Part shown: positions 12,431 through 22,002 of the stretch, piece after piece
Position numbering within the stretch: the first letter of the stretch is position 1
How the letters are laid out: the number at the start of each line of letters is the position of its first letter
Assembly: GCA_029717555.1 (NCBI GenBank)
Contig: JAMDHS010000043.1
Coordinates: 62,001 to 126,000 of the forward strand
Source: Peribolospora baueri
Lineage: Eukaryota; Basidiomycota; Peribolosporomycetes; Peribolosporales; Peribolosporaceae
Reading direction: 5' to 3'
Length of the DNA stretch: 64,000 nucleotides
Program-made: the position numbers and the translations under genes
The notes under the pieces: model-generated
Databases searched by the model: none
What the model was told of the DNA's origin: nothing
Seen by the model: only the letters and a program-made list of their open reading frames with translations

Positions 12431-13642
12431 CCGACCGATGGATCGATTGGTTGGTCGTCGCTTGCTCCTCCTTCTCTCGACACCTGGTTTGGTTTTTGTC
12501 TGGTTTGGTCTGTCTGTCAGTCTGTCTGATCTTGTCTGTCTGTCTTTCTTTGTCGTCTCGACTCGACTCCCCGCATTGCTCGCTGCCTGTCCGCCACCAC
12601 CGACTCGCTCCGGCTGTCGTCGTCGTTGTCGTTGCCCGTCGCCGTCGCCGTCGTCGGTCGTCCTCTCACCGTCGCCCTCGCCCTCGCCGTCATCGTCCCC
12701 GTCGCCATCCGGTCCCGTCCATCCATCCCTCCGTCCCTTTCTCCGCCCCATCCAACCTCCACCGGTCCGACGACGACCACCTCCCTCCCCTTTATTATCC
12801 GCCCGCACCTAGCCCACCGCTACGCTACACGCGTACCGTCGCCGCCCGCCCCGCCGGACACACGCCAATCGAGTGACGAGCAAGTGACTGACTACTGCTC
12901 TCCTCGCCGCTGTCGCCGCGTCGGCTCCGTCTCTTCCTCCCTCTCGTCCAAGCCCAAACCCGTCCGTCTTCTTTCCTTTAAACCCTCTCCTCTTCCTCGT
13001 CCGACCACCTCCTCCTCCCTCCTCCTCTTATTTTCCTTTTCGCCCTCCCTCTCCCTCTCCCTCACGCCCTCTCTTCTCCCGTCCGCCGTCGCTCCCTCCG
13101 ACCGTCGCGCGCGATCACCGACTGACTTGCGACGACACGACCCTCGTCGCGACCCTCCCTGTCCCCCTCACCACCGCCGCCGCCGTCACCTCCCTTTCGC
13201 CGCATCAGCCGATTACGTCAACGCACGCCGCCACGAATCGAATCGACCGACGACCGCACGAAGGAAACGAAGGAACGCGAGTGCTGCGATCGGCTCGGTC
13301 GCCTCCCTCCGAGCCAAAGAAGAAACAAACAAAGCCCCACCTGCCCCGCCGCGGTCGGTGTCCCTCCTTTCCCTCTCCACCACCGCTTCCTTCCTTCTTG
13401 TACACCATCGATCGGCCCCCTCCGTCCTCCGTCGTCCCCCTCGCCGCCGCCGCCGCTCCCTCCTAGACCCCTCACTCGGCGGACGGACGGCTGGACCGCG
13501 GCGAGGCAGGCCATCCATCCATCCGCTCGCTATCGGGAGCGAGAGAGGAGACGAAGCAGAAGGAGGAGGTCGTCGAGGTGAAGGAAAGAAGAAGAAGAAG
13601 AAGAAGAAGAAGAAAAAGGCCGTCTACCACAACAACAATAAG

Positions 13643-15143
13643 ATGGGCGTATGCCTCTCAGGGGAGGACAAGGAGGCGCACGAGCGCAGCTTGGCGATCG
13701 ACAAGCAGATTGAGGAGGATAGTAGAAAGTTTAAGAAGGAGTGTAAGATTTTGTTGCTTGGTGAGTCGCCGAGGCCGAGGATGCTTCATAGTACGCGCAA
13801 CGCAGCCGGAGGCGGAGTTGCCCCTCGTTCTCTTTCCTCTCTTTTCTCCCTTTCCTCTCGCGCCCTCTCCGACACATCGTGCTCATCCGTTCCCTCCTCC
13901 CGCAGGCTCCGGCGAGTCCGGCAAGTCGACGATCGTAAAGCAAATGAAGATCATCCACCAGAACGGCTTTTCCCATGACGAACTCGTCTCCTTCCGTATG
14001 ACCGTCACCAAGAACCTCATCGACTCTGCTCAGGCCGTCGTCCTCGCCATGCGCAAGTTCAAGCTCGACCCGGTAGAACCGGACAACCGAACACACGCCG
14101 ACCGAATACTCCATTTCCGCCTAGACCTCCGCGACCCGGACGTCGAGTTGCCCTACGACATGGCCCAGGCGATCGACTCGCTCTGGCACGACCCCATCAT
14201 CCCCAGCTTGCTTGATCGCAGTAGCGATTTTTACCTCATGGACAGCGCGCCGTAGTGAGTCCGAGTTTCCTCTCGTCCGACCCCAGACCGAGGTCGCACT
14301 CGTCTCCCCTTCCTCCCTCTCGTCCGACCGCACACGGGGCGCGCCGCCGACTCTCCTTTTCTTCCCAGTTTCTTCGCCGAGGTCCACCGGATCCTCGCGC
14401 GAGACTACCTGCCGACGGAGAACGACGTTCTGCGAGCAAGAACAAAGACGACGGGCATCGCCGAGACGCGCTTCTCCATGGGCCAGCTCTCCATCCACCT
14501 TTTCGACGTTGGCGGCCAGCGCAGCGAGCGGAAGAAGTGGATTCATTGCTTCGAGGCGGTGACGAGCATCATCTTCTGCGTCGCTCTCAGCGAGTACGAT
14601 CAGGTGCTCCTTGAGGAGACCCAGCAGAATCGAATGGAGGAGTCGTTGATCCTATTCGAGTCGGTCGTCAACTCGAGGTGGTTCTCTCGAACGAGCATCA
14701 TCCTCTTCTTGAACAAGATTGACGTCTTTAGGGCAAAGCTGCCGAGAGTGCCCTTGGAGAAGTACTTTCCCGAGTATACCGGTCAGTCGAGTCTTTTCTC
14801 GGCGAGCGGCGAAGAAAGGGGGACCGGCGGCCCCTTCGGGACGCTGATGCTGATGCTTTGCGCTCTCTCTCTCGCTTCCCTCCTCGCCAGGCGGCGCGGA
14901 CATCAACAAGGCGGCAAAGTATATCCTGTACAAATTCACTCAGACGAACCGAGCGCGATTGAGCATTTACCCTCAGTGAGCTCTGTCCGGCCCGGTGGCT
15001 TCGATAATTCGATGGCTGACGCCCGCCCGCTCCTTTTCCGCAGCTTGACCCAAGCCACCGACACATCCAACATTCGACTCGTCTTTGCCGCCGTCAAGGA
15101 GACCATCCTCCAGAATGCCCTCCGAGATAGCGGCATCCTCTGA
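13643..15143 (+). CDS. gpa3: Heterotrimeric G protein alpha subunit (fungal group III, Gpa3 type)
   Basis: Membrane-anchored GTPase that couples receptors to cAMP signalling in basidiomycetes. ATG 13643 gives [12 protein letters not shown]: Gly2 for myristoylation and Cys4 for palmitoylation. Five exons restore [20 protein letters not shown] (P-loop), a helical domain, RTKTTGI (switch I with the catalytic Arg), [13 protein letters not shown] (switch II with the catalytic Gln), FLNKIDVF (NKxD) and [14 protein letters not shown] (guanine-binding TQAT loop). The C-terminus LRDSGIL, the receptor-contact peptide, lacks the Cys at -4 of Gi-type proteins, so it is not a pertussis-toxin-type tail. 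Introns follow the Gly of KILLLG, Tyr of APYF, the FPEYTG region and the YPH codon. All G motifs are intact. The N-terminal block [16 protein letters not shown] matches Ustilago Gpa3 as I remember it. The upstream leader is unusually long. Confidence 0.96.
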
Positions 15144-15945
15144 GCCGAGCCCCTCCTCCTCCCATCCTCCGTCTCCTCTGCGCTTGTTCCATCCTCTCTC
15201 TGTCTTGGCCGTTTTTGTTCCTCGCGTCCCATCCCATCCCATCCCATCCCATCCCGTGCCTCGGGTCTCCTTCGCCCCGTCTAGTCTAGTCTCGTCTTGT
15301 TTGTATCCACGGATGTTCGTTCGTCACATTGGTCCCATCTAGTTTTCCTCCCTCCCTCCCTCCCTCTTACCCTCCGTCCGTCCGTCCATCTATTCATCCC
15401 TCCATCCTTCCTTACATCCCTCCTTCCCTCCCTCCTTTAGGGAAATATTGAAGCTGCATATTCATATTCATGTTAATGTTCTGCTAGCTCGACGGACACG
15501 CGTCCGCCGGTCGCTCGCTCGCTCGTTGGTGTGGGGTGTGGGTGGTCGTCGTCGTCGTCGTGAAACTCGTTCGTCGGCGCTGGAATGCGCACGCTGTTCG
15601 ACTCGACGAGACGAGTGGCGAATCGAATCGAATCCAATCCAATCCAATCCAATCGATTTCAATCGGCGGCGGAGGAAGGGGACGGAGAGGGTACACGCGG
15701 CGAGATGGGCATGCATCCACGCACCACGTTGCTTGCTTGCTTCGAGGTCAGGTGGGGCCGATCGATGCGATGACGCGCCGTCGGGTTGGGTCGAGTCGAG
15801 TCGAGTCGAATCGATCTATCGTCAGACCATCATCCCTCATTTCTCATCATCATCCCTTTCTTCCCCCTGTCCTCCGTCCTCCGTCCCTCCCTTCCCCCAA
15901 AACCCCACTTAACCCTTCACGAACGCACGCCTTCCTCCCTCTTTC
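15144..15945. other. Intergenic region with simple repeats
   Basis: About 800 bp between two same-strand genes. It holds a CATCC pentamer run (about 15229-15256), CCCT/CCGTC runs near 15345-15435, and GAATC/CAATC runs near 15610-15650. CT-rich sequence leads into the ATG at 15946. No gene seen. Confidence 0.5.
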
Positions 15946-17472
15946 ATGTCCTATTACCGCGGGTCAAACTACCCGCCCGCACCGCCTCCCGGTGGATACG
16001 ACTATGAGTATGGCGCCGCTGGTGGCGGTGGTAGGCCGCCCCCACCAGCAGCAGGAGAGGGAGGAGGGGGAGGGTACGGTCCGCCTCCGCCGGGGTACGG
16101 CCATGGTCGTGAGTGCTGGTCCACCGTGGTTGTATATGTCGATGTCTTTCTTACCTTGCTCCTTGCTTCTTGCTTCTTGCTTCGTAGCTCCCCCTCCTGC
16201 CGGCGGAAGGCGTGCCCCTCCGGTGTCGTATGGCACCGGCCCACCGCCTGGCGCCGACCCTCAGCTGTGGTGAGTAGCGCTATCGGTGACGCATGGGCCC
16301 CTTGCTACCTTCTCACCCTGCCCTCCTTCTCCTCCTTCTCCTCCTTCTCCTCCTTCTCCTCGCCCCCAGGTCCTGGTTCCAGTCCGTAGACCGCGACCGT
16401 TCCGGCAGCATCAACGCCGCCGAGCTCCAGTCGGCCCTCGTCAACGGCGACTGGACGCCCTTTGATCTCGACACCGTCAAGCTGCTCATGACCATCTTTG
16501 ACGTCGACCATTCTGGCACGATCACCTTTAATGAGGTCCGTCCCTCCCTTCTCCTCTTCCTCTTCCTCTTCCTCCTCTCTCGTCTTTTCCTCCCCTGTTT
16601 ACCCTCAACCCTCCTCTTATCCCTTCTTCCAGTTTGGAGGACTCTGGCGCTACGTACAGGACTGGCAAGGGTGAGTATCCAGTGCGCCGGCGGAGGCCGA
16701 ACGCCGCTCGCCCTTCTCTGACCCTCCACTCCTTCCTATGTGGCGCTTCAGCGTATTCCGCCACTTCGACCGTGACCGCTCCGGCGGCATCGATGAGCGT
16801 GAGCTCACGGACGCTTTGCGTTCCTTCGGTTATCACCTCCCCCATCGAGTCATTGCTACCATAAGGTGAGGCCGGACAGTCGATCGACCCCGCCTTGCAC
16901 TCCTTCCCCTCACCTCGTCTCTCCGTCTGCTTTCGGTCCCGCTCTCTGTCTCTCTCTCCAGTCGCAAGTACGGTAAGCCTTCTGGTTCGTCTGTCCTCCC
17001 TGTCCTCTCTGCCGCCTGCCGTACCTCCTCTCTGACCACCCTCTGACGTCTGCGCCTGTCTTTTCGTCTCTTTTCGACTTGCGACCTCCCCCCTTGTCTC
17101 TTTCACCCATTGTGGCGCAGATCTTCAAGGCTCCATCAACTCGAACCCGGCGCTACCCGGGAGCATCACCTTTGACCGCTTCGTTCGCGCATGCGTCGTC
17201 GTCAAGACGCTGACGGAGAAGTGAGCGTCGTCCTGCTTCCTCGGTCATAAGCGCCCGCTCCTCATCTCGTCTTCTCCTTTTGCTCTTCTCGGCAGCTTCC
17301 AACGGCTCGACAAAGATCGCGACGGTTGGGTTCAGGTGAGAGCAACGTTCCTCCTTGCCTCGAACCCACAACCGAACCGAGCCGTGGCGCTCATCTTCCC
17401 GTCCGTCCCGCCCTGTTTCGTCTCCAGATCAACTACGACACCTTTATGGAGCTCGCCCTCTCTGCCCCGTGA
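15946..17472 (+). CDS. PEF1: Penta-EF-hand calcium-binding protein (ALG-2/peflin type)
   Basis: PEF proteins are cytosolic calcium sensors that bind membranes or partners such as ESCRT and COPII components; the yeast member is Pef1. ATG 15946 opens a Gly/Pro/Tyr-rich N-terminus (MSYYRGSNYPPAPPPGGYDY), the family's disordered arm. Later exons give FQSVDRDRSGSINAAELQ (EF1), IFDVDHSGTITFNE (EF2), FRHFDRDRSGGIDERELTDA (EF3), a divergent fourth hand ending SITFDRFVRACV and FQRLDKDRDGWVQINYDTF (EF5). The protein ends at TGA 17470-17472. Loops 1, 2, 3 and 5 keep most calcium-ligand positions. It contains at least six small introns; the exon encoding SRKYG near 16965 is tiny and its edges are approximate. 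Intron lengths and donors are typical of the window. Confidence 0.92.
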
Positions 17473-17847
17473 ACGAACGCCGCGGCTCCTTGCTCCTTTT
17501 TTTTTTCGCGCCGTCCTGTGCCTGCCCATCGCTCGTTCGTCCGTCCGTCCGCTATGCGAACGCCCGTTCCTCCCCGCTCTTTCGCACTCGCTTCCTTACA
17601 TGTACAAGTTAGTGTCTTTTCTCGTCTGTCTATGCCTGTCTTTCCCTTCGATCTGGACCTGGAGCCATCTCGCGGGACGGAACGCCTGCGGTCGGGGACC
17701 GTGCACGGGCCGCCGGAGCCTCGCCGTACGTCATGTGACGGATACTATTGCTCCTTCTCAAACGCGAACCTCTTCTTCCCCCCGGTCGGCGCCTCGCGTG
17801 AGAACGAACGCACACCGCCCGCCCGACCGTCCATCCGTCCGTCCGTC
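17473..17847. other. Intergenic region
   Basis: About 375 bp between the PEF stop and the next start on the same strand. It begins with a T run and ends in repeated CCGT units just before ATG 17848. No coding signal. Confidence 0.4.
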
Positions 17848-19540
17848 ATGCCCGTCCACTTCTTTGCCGAATTCATCAGCAACCGGCTAGAGCTTGGGAC
17901 GCTGGCCTATGCGGCCGCCGCGCTGATTGGCACGACGTTTGTGAGAGGGTGGGCAAAGGGAAAGAAGAATGTTTGGGAGAGGGATCTGCACGGTAGGGTC
18001 GTCTTGCTCTCGGTGAGTCAGTCGCTCGCCCCGTCGCTATTCGTGGCCTTGTCGCGACGGATGGTTTTTCGCTTTCTCGTCTTACACCTCGTCGTCGTCG
18101 TCGTCGTCGCACAGGGTGGCCTCTCCGGCATCGGCCTCGTCGTCCTCCATGAGCTGGCGTCGCGCGGAGCACAGGTCGTCGCCCTGACGCCCGACCTCCG
18201 CTCTCCAGAGACGCAACAGCTGATCCGGGCGGTGCGGGACGCGACGTCCAACGAGCTCGTCTACGCCGAGCAGTGCGACATGGCCTCTCTGCTCTCCGTC
18301 GCCGAGTTTTGCGAACGCTGGAACAAGGCTCCCGAGCCGAGGAGGGTGGACATTGTGTGCTTCTGTCCCGAGGGACCCGGTGGCGTGGCGGCGGACGAGG
18401 CGGGGTACGTGGTAGGGGAGGGCAGGAAGGAGACGAGGGACGAAGGTGTGGAGCTCCATCACGGCTTGGACGTCCTGTCTCGCTTGCTCCTCATCAACGC
18501 CCTCCTACCCTCGCTCCTCCTTCTCCCCCCGGATCGTAACATTCGCATCATTCACGTCATCTCGCCCTTCTACGCCGCCTCCGCCGCCGCCTCCTCCGGC
18601 CCCGGCGCCTCCTCCTTCGACCCCTCCGACCTCGACTGGCGCACCCGCCCCTGGCCCCGCTGGGAGCCCTGGCGAGCAGCGGGAGCGAGCGCCACCGAGT
18701 CCCTCCTCCTCAACCGCGAGCTCCAGCGCAGGCTCGACGTGCTCGCCGCCGCCGACAAGCGGCCCGTGGAGACGATCGCGCCGGGCATCTCGGAGGACAT
18801 GATCGACGGCGCCCGACGCTCCGATCCCGACGGAGTGCCGAGGCCGAGGCAGAGGCCGAGGCAGTCGCAATCGCCCGCGCAAGGGAGAGAGGCCAACATC
18901 GTCAGCCTCGCCGTCTGCCCCGGCTTCTGTCGTTCCACCTTCCTCGCCCCCCTCTTCTCCCCTTCACCCTTCCGCTCGCCTCCTCTAAGCGCGCTCCTCT
19001 GGCTCATCACCCTCCTCGCCTGGCCGCTCATCTGGCTCGTGACAAAATCACCCTCGGACGCGGCGCAGACCGTGCTGTTTGCCATGTGCGCGCCCATGGA
19101 TCGCTCTCTGAGCTTGCGGACGGCCGTGGGGGCCGACGGCAAGGCCGTCGACGCCGTCGGCGGCGGCGGCGGCGGCGTTGGGAAGACGGACGGAGGAGGG
19201 GATGCGTCGAGGGGCGGGGTGCGGGGGGGAGAGTGCTATCGAGAGTGCGACCTCATTCGGTGAGATTCGTTTTTCTTCTTCTTTCTTTTTTCACCCGCCC
19301 TGACTCGTCGGGCGTCCCCTCGCTCTCTTCCCTCACGCCGCAACCCTCGTCAGGCCTCCGCTGCCACCGGACGCCATCGCAAACGCCGAGTACGGCAAAC
19401 GACTGTGGGCGGCGGAAGAGAAGCTCGTGGAGGCCGCGCTAGAGCGCGCGAAGCGACGAGAGGAGGAGCTCGTCAGGCAGGCCGTGAAGGAGGGCGAGCG
19501 CGGCACGGCGGCGACGGCGGTGGAGGAGGCCGGGCTGTAG
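17848..19540 (+). CDS. Divergent membrane-anchored short-chain dehydrogenase/reductase-like protein
   Basis: Three exons (17848-18012, 18115-19259, 19354-19540) encode 498 residues in a consistent frame. An N-terminal hydrophobic helix (LAYAAAALIGTTFV) suggests an ER or lipid-droplet anchor. Splicing restores VVLLSGGLSGIGLVVLHEL, an SDR dinucleotide-binding motif, then the acidic-loop stretch QCDMASLLSVAEFCERW, and IRIIHVISPFYAASAAAS at the catalytic-Ser strand. The expected YxxxK is absent: the corresponding helix reads AAGASATESLLLNRELQRRL. CPGFCRSTFLAPLF fits the post-catalytic PG motif, followed by hydrophobic WLITLLAWPLIWLV. The C-terminus is a Gly-rich linker and an EEKLVEAALERAKRREEEL helix. 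It is probably a Rossmann protein that no longer works as a classical SDR, or uses other residues. Substrate unknown. Confidence 0.8.
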
Positions 19541-20303
19541 TCGTGAATGTCATGCGTCGGGGTGGCCTACATACGTGTACTGAACAGACGTTTCCGACGA
19601 AGGGGGAGGGCAAGGGTCTGGTCATGCAGCTGACTAGCGACCGATGACATGCGTCGCCCTCGGCTCGCTCGACGACCGCGGGGACACGGACGGACGGGAC
19701 TGCTTCACTGGTCGTCCCACCGTTCGCACTCGCCGACCCTCTGTCCGGGTCGGGATTGAGAAGAGGCAGTCGCGAGCCATCGGCGGCTAGCCCTCGCTTT
19801 CCTTTCTTCCACGAGCGTCCACATGAGAGAAGAGAGGGGGAGCCTGTTGTTGAAGCGGAAGCACGCACATCGGACGGAACGCCGTCGGCATCGTCGAGCC
19901 CTTGCAGACGCTTTCTTTCCGAATCGGTCGTGCAATGCACGACACGAGAAACCAAAGGTGAAAAGGTGAGACCATCCCATCAAACCACCGCCTCCGTCGC
20001 TCGCTCGTAGGGTCGCGTCTTTCGGCGTGTGCCGTTTACGCGAGACCCCGCCCCGCCGTTCTCTGACGGCAGCGCGGTGGATGTAAGCGGGACGCCGGTT
20101 CGAGCGGGTCGGTCGCCGATATGAACGGACGGACATAACCACGTCCGTCGAGCCCGACGCCCGACGACGGTGCCTACACGCCCCAACCGTCCCGGCACCA
20201 CGACGCGTCACGAGACGGTGGGCGGCCGTGCATTTATATAAGACGGGCGTCGTATCGTCGTCGTCGCTCGCTCGGCGCCCCGACACCGACCGCCCGACCC
20301 GCC
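19541..20303. other. Intergenic region with promoter of the AKR7-like sequence
   Basis: About 760 bp with no gene-like frame. The right end carries a TATA-type element (separate entry) upstream of the AKR7-like sequence. The remainder is unremarkable GC-rich sequence. Confidence 0.45.
20232..20241 (+). promoter_or_regulatory. TATA-box-like element
   Basis: The stretch atttatataa lies about 65 bp before the ATG at 20304. It is one of the few clear TATA-like elements directly upstream of a start codon in this GC-rich window, and it precedes a gene that appears broken. Confidence 0.5.
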
Positions 20304-21258
20304 ATGTCGACGTCGCCCGCCGTCAAGGCCGTGCTCGGCACGGCCACCTTCGCCGATGTTCCCGGAGCGAGCTTCAGCGACGCCGCGGACCTCTCCGCGC
20401 TATTCACTCTATTCAGCCAAGCTGGCTATCGCGAGGTCGAGGTCGCGGGGACCTACGACGGCATCACTGGCGAGGGCCTTCATACTACCGAACGCACCAT
20501 CGCTGCCATCGACGCCGCCCAAGGGCTAGCGGTGAGCACCAAACTCCCCCCTCCGCAGCGCGGGCTTCCGTCACACGCTGGCCGAAGCCAGGGCGGGTCT
20601 GCATGCCTCGCTCAAGGCCCTCCGTCGGTCCAAGGTCGACATTCTCTACTTTCACCAACCTGACCGCGAGAACGCCTCTCGACGAACAGGCGCGTGCCGT
20701 GCACGCGCTCCACAAGCAAGGCCTGTTCGAGCGCTTCGGCGTGTCGAACATGAGGCCGGCCGAGGTCGAGGAGCTAGTGCGGATCGCCAAGAAGGACGCA
20801 AGCACAGCATCGCTTTTTACGCTTACAGCCCGCTCGGCGGCAGATTCCTCCGGGCAACCTCCGCAAGGGCGGCCAACACGACCTGGGCAGCCAATGGGAT
20901 CCGCAGCGGCGGGCCGTCTTCTTCACCAAGCTTTTCGACAAGGACGCCCTGTACGACGCCCTGGACGAGCTGGAGCGGCTCGCCGACGCGCATGGCCTGA
21001 CCACATGCACGTTGCGATGCACCTCAGCCGTATGCACTGGCCTACACAAGGCGAGTGATCGCTCTCCGTTGGCTCCGTCACCACTCCCACCTCTCCGCCG
21101 ACACCGGCGACGCCGTCCTCTTAGGCGTGTCCAAGCTGCGGCACTTTGAGAGCAACCTGCGCGACTTCCGAGGCGGGCCCTTGCCCGCCAAGCTCGTCGA
21201 GCAGGTGGACGTGGTCTGGGAGGCGGCCAAGGCGGATCCGCCACGCCCTTATGCTTAG
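20304..21258 (+). pseudogene. Aflatoxin-aldehyde-reductase-type aldo-keto reductase (AKR7), apparently broken
   Basis: AKR7 enzymes reduce aldehydes with NADPH. The start is normal: MSTSPAVKAVLGTATFADVP, GYREVEVAGTYDGITGEGL (active-site Asp replaced by Gly; Tyr present) and LAVSTKLPPP. Family blocks then continue in changing frames: GFRHTLAEARAGLHASLKAL with KVDILYFHQPDR, next LDEQARAVHALHKQGLFERF with GVSNMRPAEVEELV, next FYAYSPLGGRFL, and finally VIALRWLRHHSHL with LLGVSKLRHFESNLRDF ending PPRPYA at 21258. The shifts fall near 20555, 20670 and 20795 without usable introns. About 30 residues that normally separate EELV from FYAYSPL are missing. A small intron could explain the last change near 21020. 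I therefore call it a decayed gene; unusual splicing or sequence errors are the alternatives. Confidence 0.65.
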
Positions 21259-22002
21259 GCGTCGAGCTGGGAAGCATCCGTACAGCTTTCTCTATTCCTT
21301 CCTTCCTTCCTTCCTTTGCGTGGGCCGGCCCGTTCTGGTGTCTCTTCGTACTTGGCAGACCAGGGAGCGTGCTGGAGCCGTCGCAGTTTGCGATCCATGG
21401 AGCATCGAGTGATTCTCGTGCAGATTCCGCCATTCCTCCGTCAGATCGATGGCCCCCTTAGATGCCTGCTTTCGGTCCGCCCAAGCGACCACACGGACGC
21501 CTCGGCGGAGACCTCAGTCCTCCCAACCACGACTTGGAGGAGGCGAGGGAGGGGGCCGGTGAGCCAGCACGTTCGCGGACTGCGGCAACCCGGTCACATG
21601 GTCCGTCCCCCTCCCTCCCTCCCTCCCTCGACGCGCTGTACGACGCGAGACTCACGTCTGGCGACGTCATCTCTAATCTATGTAGGTCAGGGTCGACGCC
21701 GACGTCATGTCGAGTGGATGTTGTGAGGCGGGCGTCGGAAATGGTGTATGCTGACGGGCGCCTCGAGATGTTAATCCGTCGCTGTCGCCGGGGCTGCCGA
21801 GATCGGCGGGTTGTCTGTGACGGCACCTGCGCGGCGCGTCTGGCCGGTTGCTAAGGTCGATCGATGTGTGGAGCGTCGAGCGAGTGGAGCACGTCTGTCG
21901 GCCACCGCCATTGCAGGAAAAAAAAAAAAGAAGTCGCGACTACGTTTACTTCGGTCCCTCCCGCACTACCCTACCCGCCTTACGATAAGCTCGTGTGTGA
22001 CC
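21259..22002. other. Intergenic region
   Basis: About 745 bp. It includes a CCTTC run inherited from the preceding 3' end (21297-21315), a CCCT run near 21610 and an A12 run near 21920. No coding signal I trust. Confidence 0.4.

Larger units (their letters stand above)
10140..13642. other. 3.5 kb gene-free, repeat-rich region between OMA1 and G-alpha
   Basis: No convincing protein gene lies here. The stretch holds the divergent promoters of OMA1 and the G-alpha gene plus many simple repeats: CTTC runs near 10855-10885, GAAAA repeats near 10957-10985, TG/TC runs near 11566-11605, GAAAAA repeats near 12399-12430, and a long CT-rich, purine-poor tract from about 12880 to 13210. The last kilobase reads like a very long pyrimidine-rich 5' leader of the G-alpha gene, ending in a GAA repeat (about 13587-13615). 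A non-coding RNA is possible but nothing specific supports one. Confidence 0.5.

Noticed and set aside
12626-13978. Long plus-strand open frame reading into the first G-alpha exons
   Set aside because: Its translation is Ser/Arg/Pro low complexity from CT-rich leader sequence, and it crosses the real G-alpha start in another frame.
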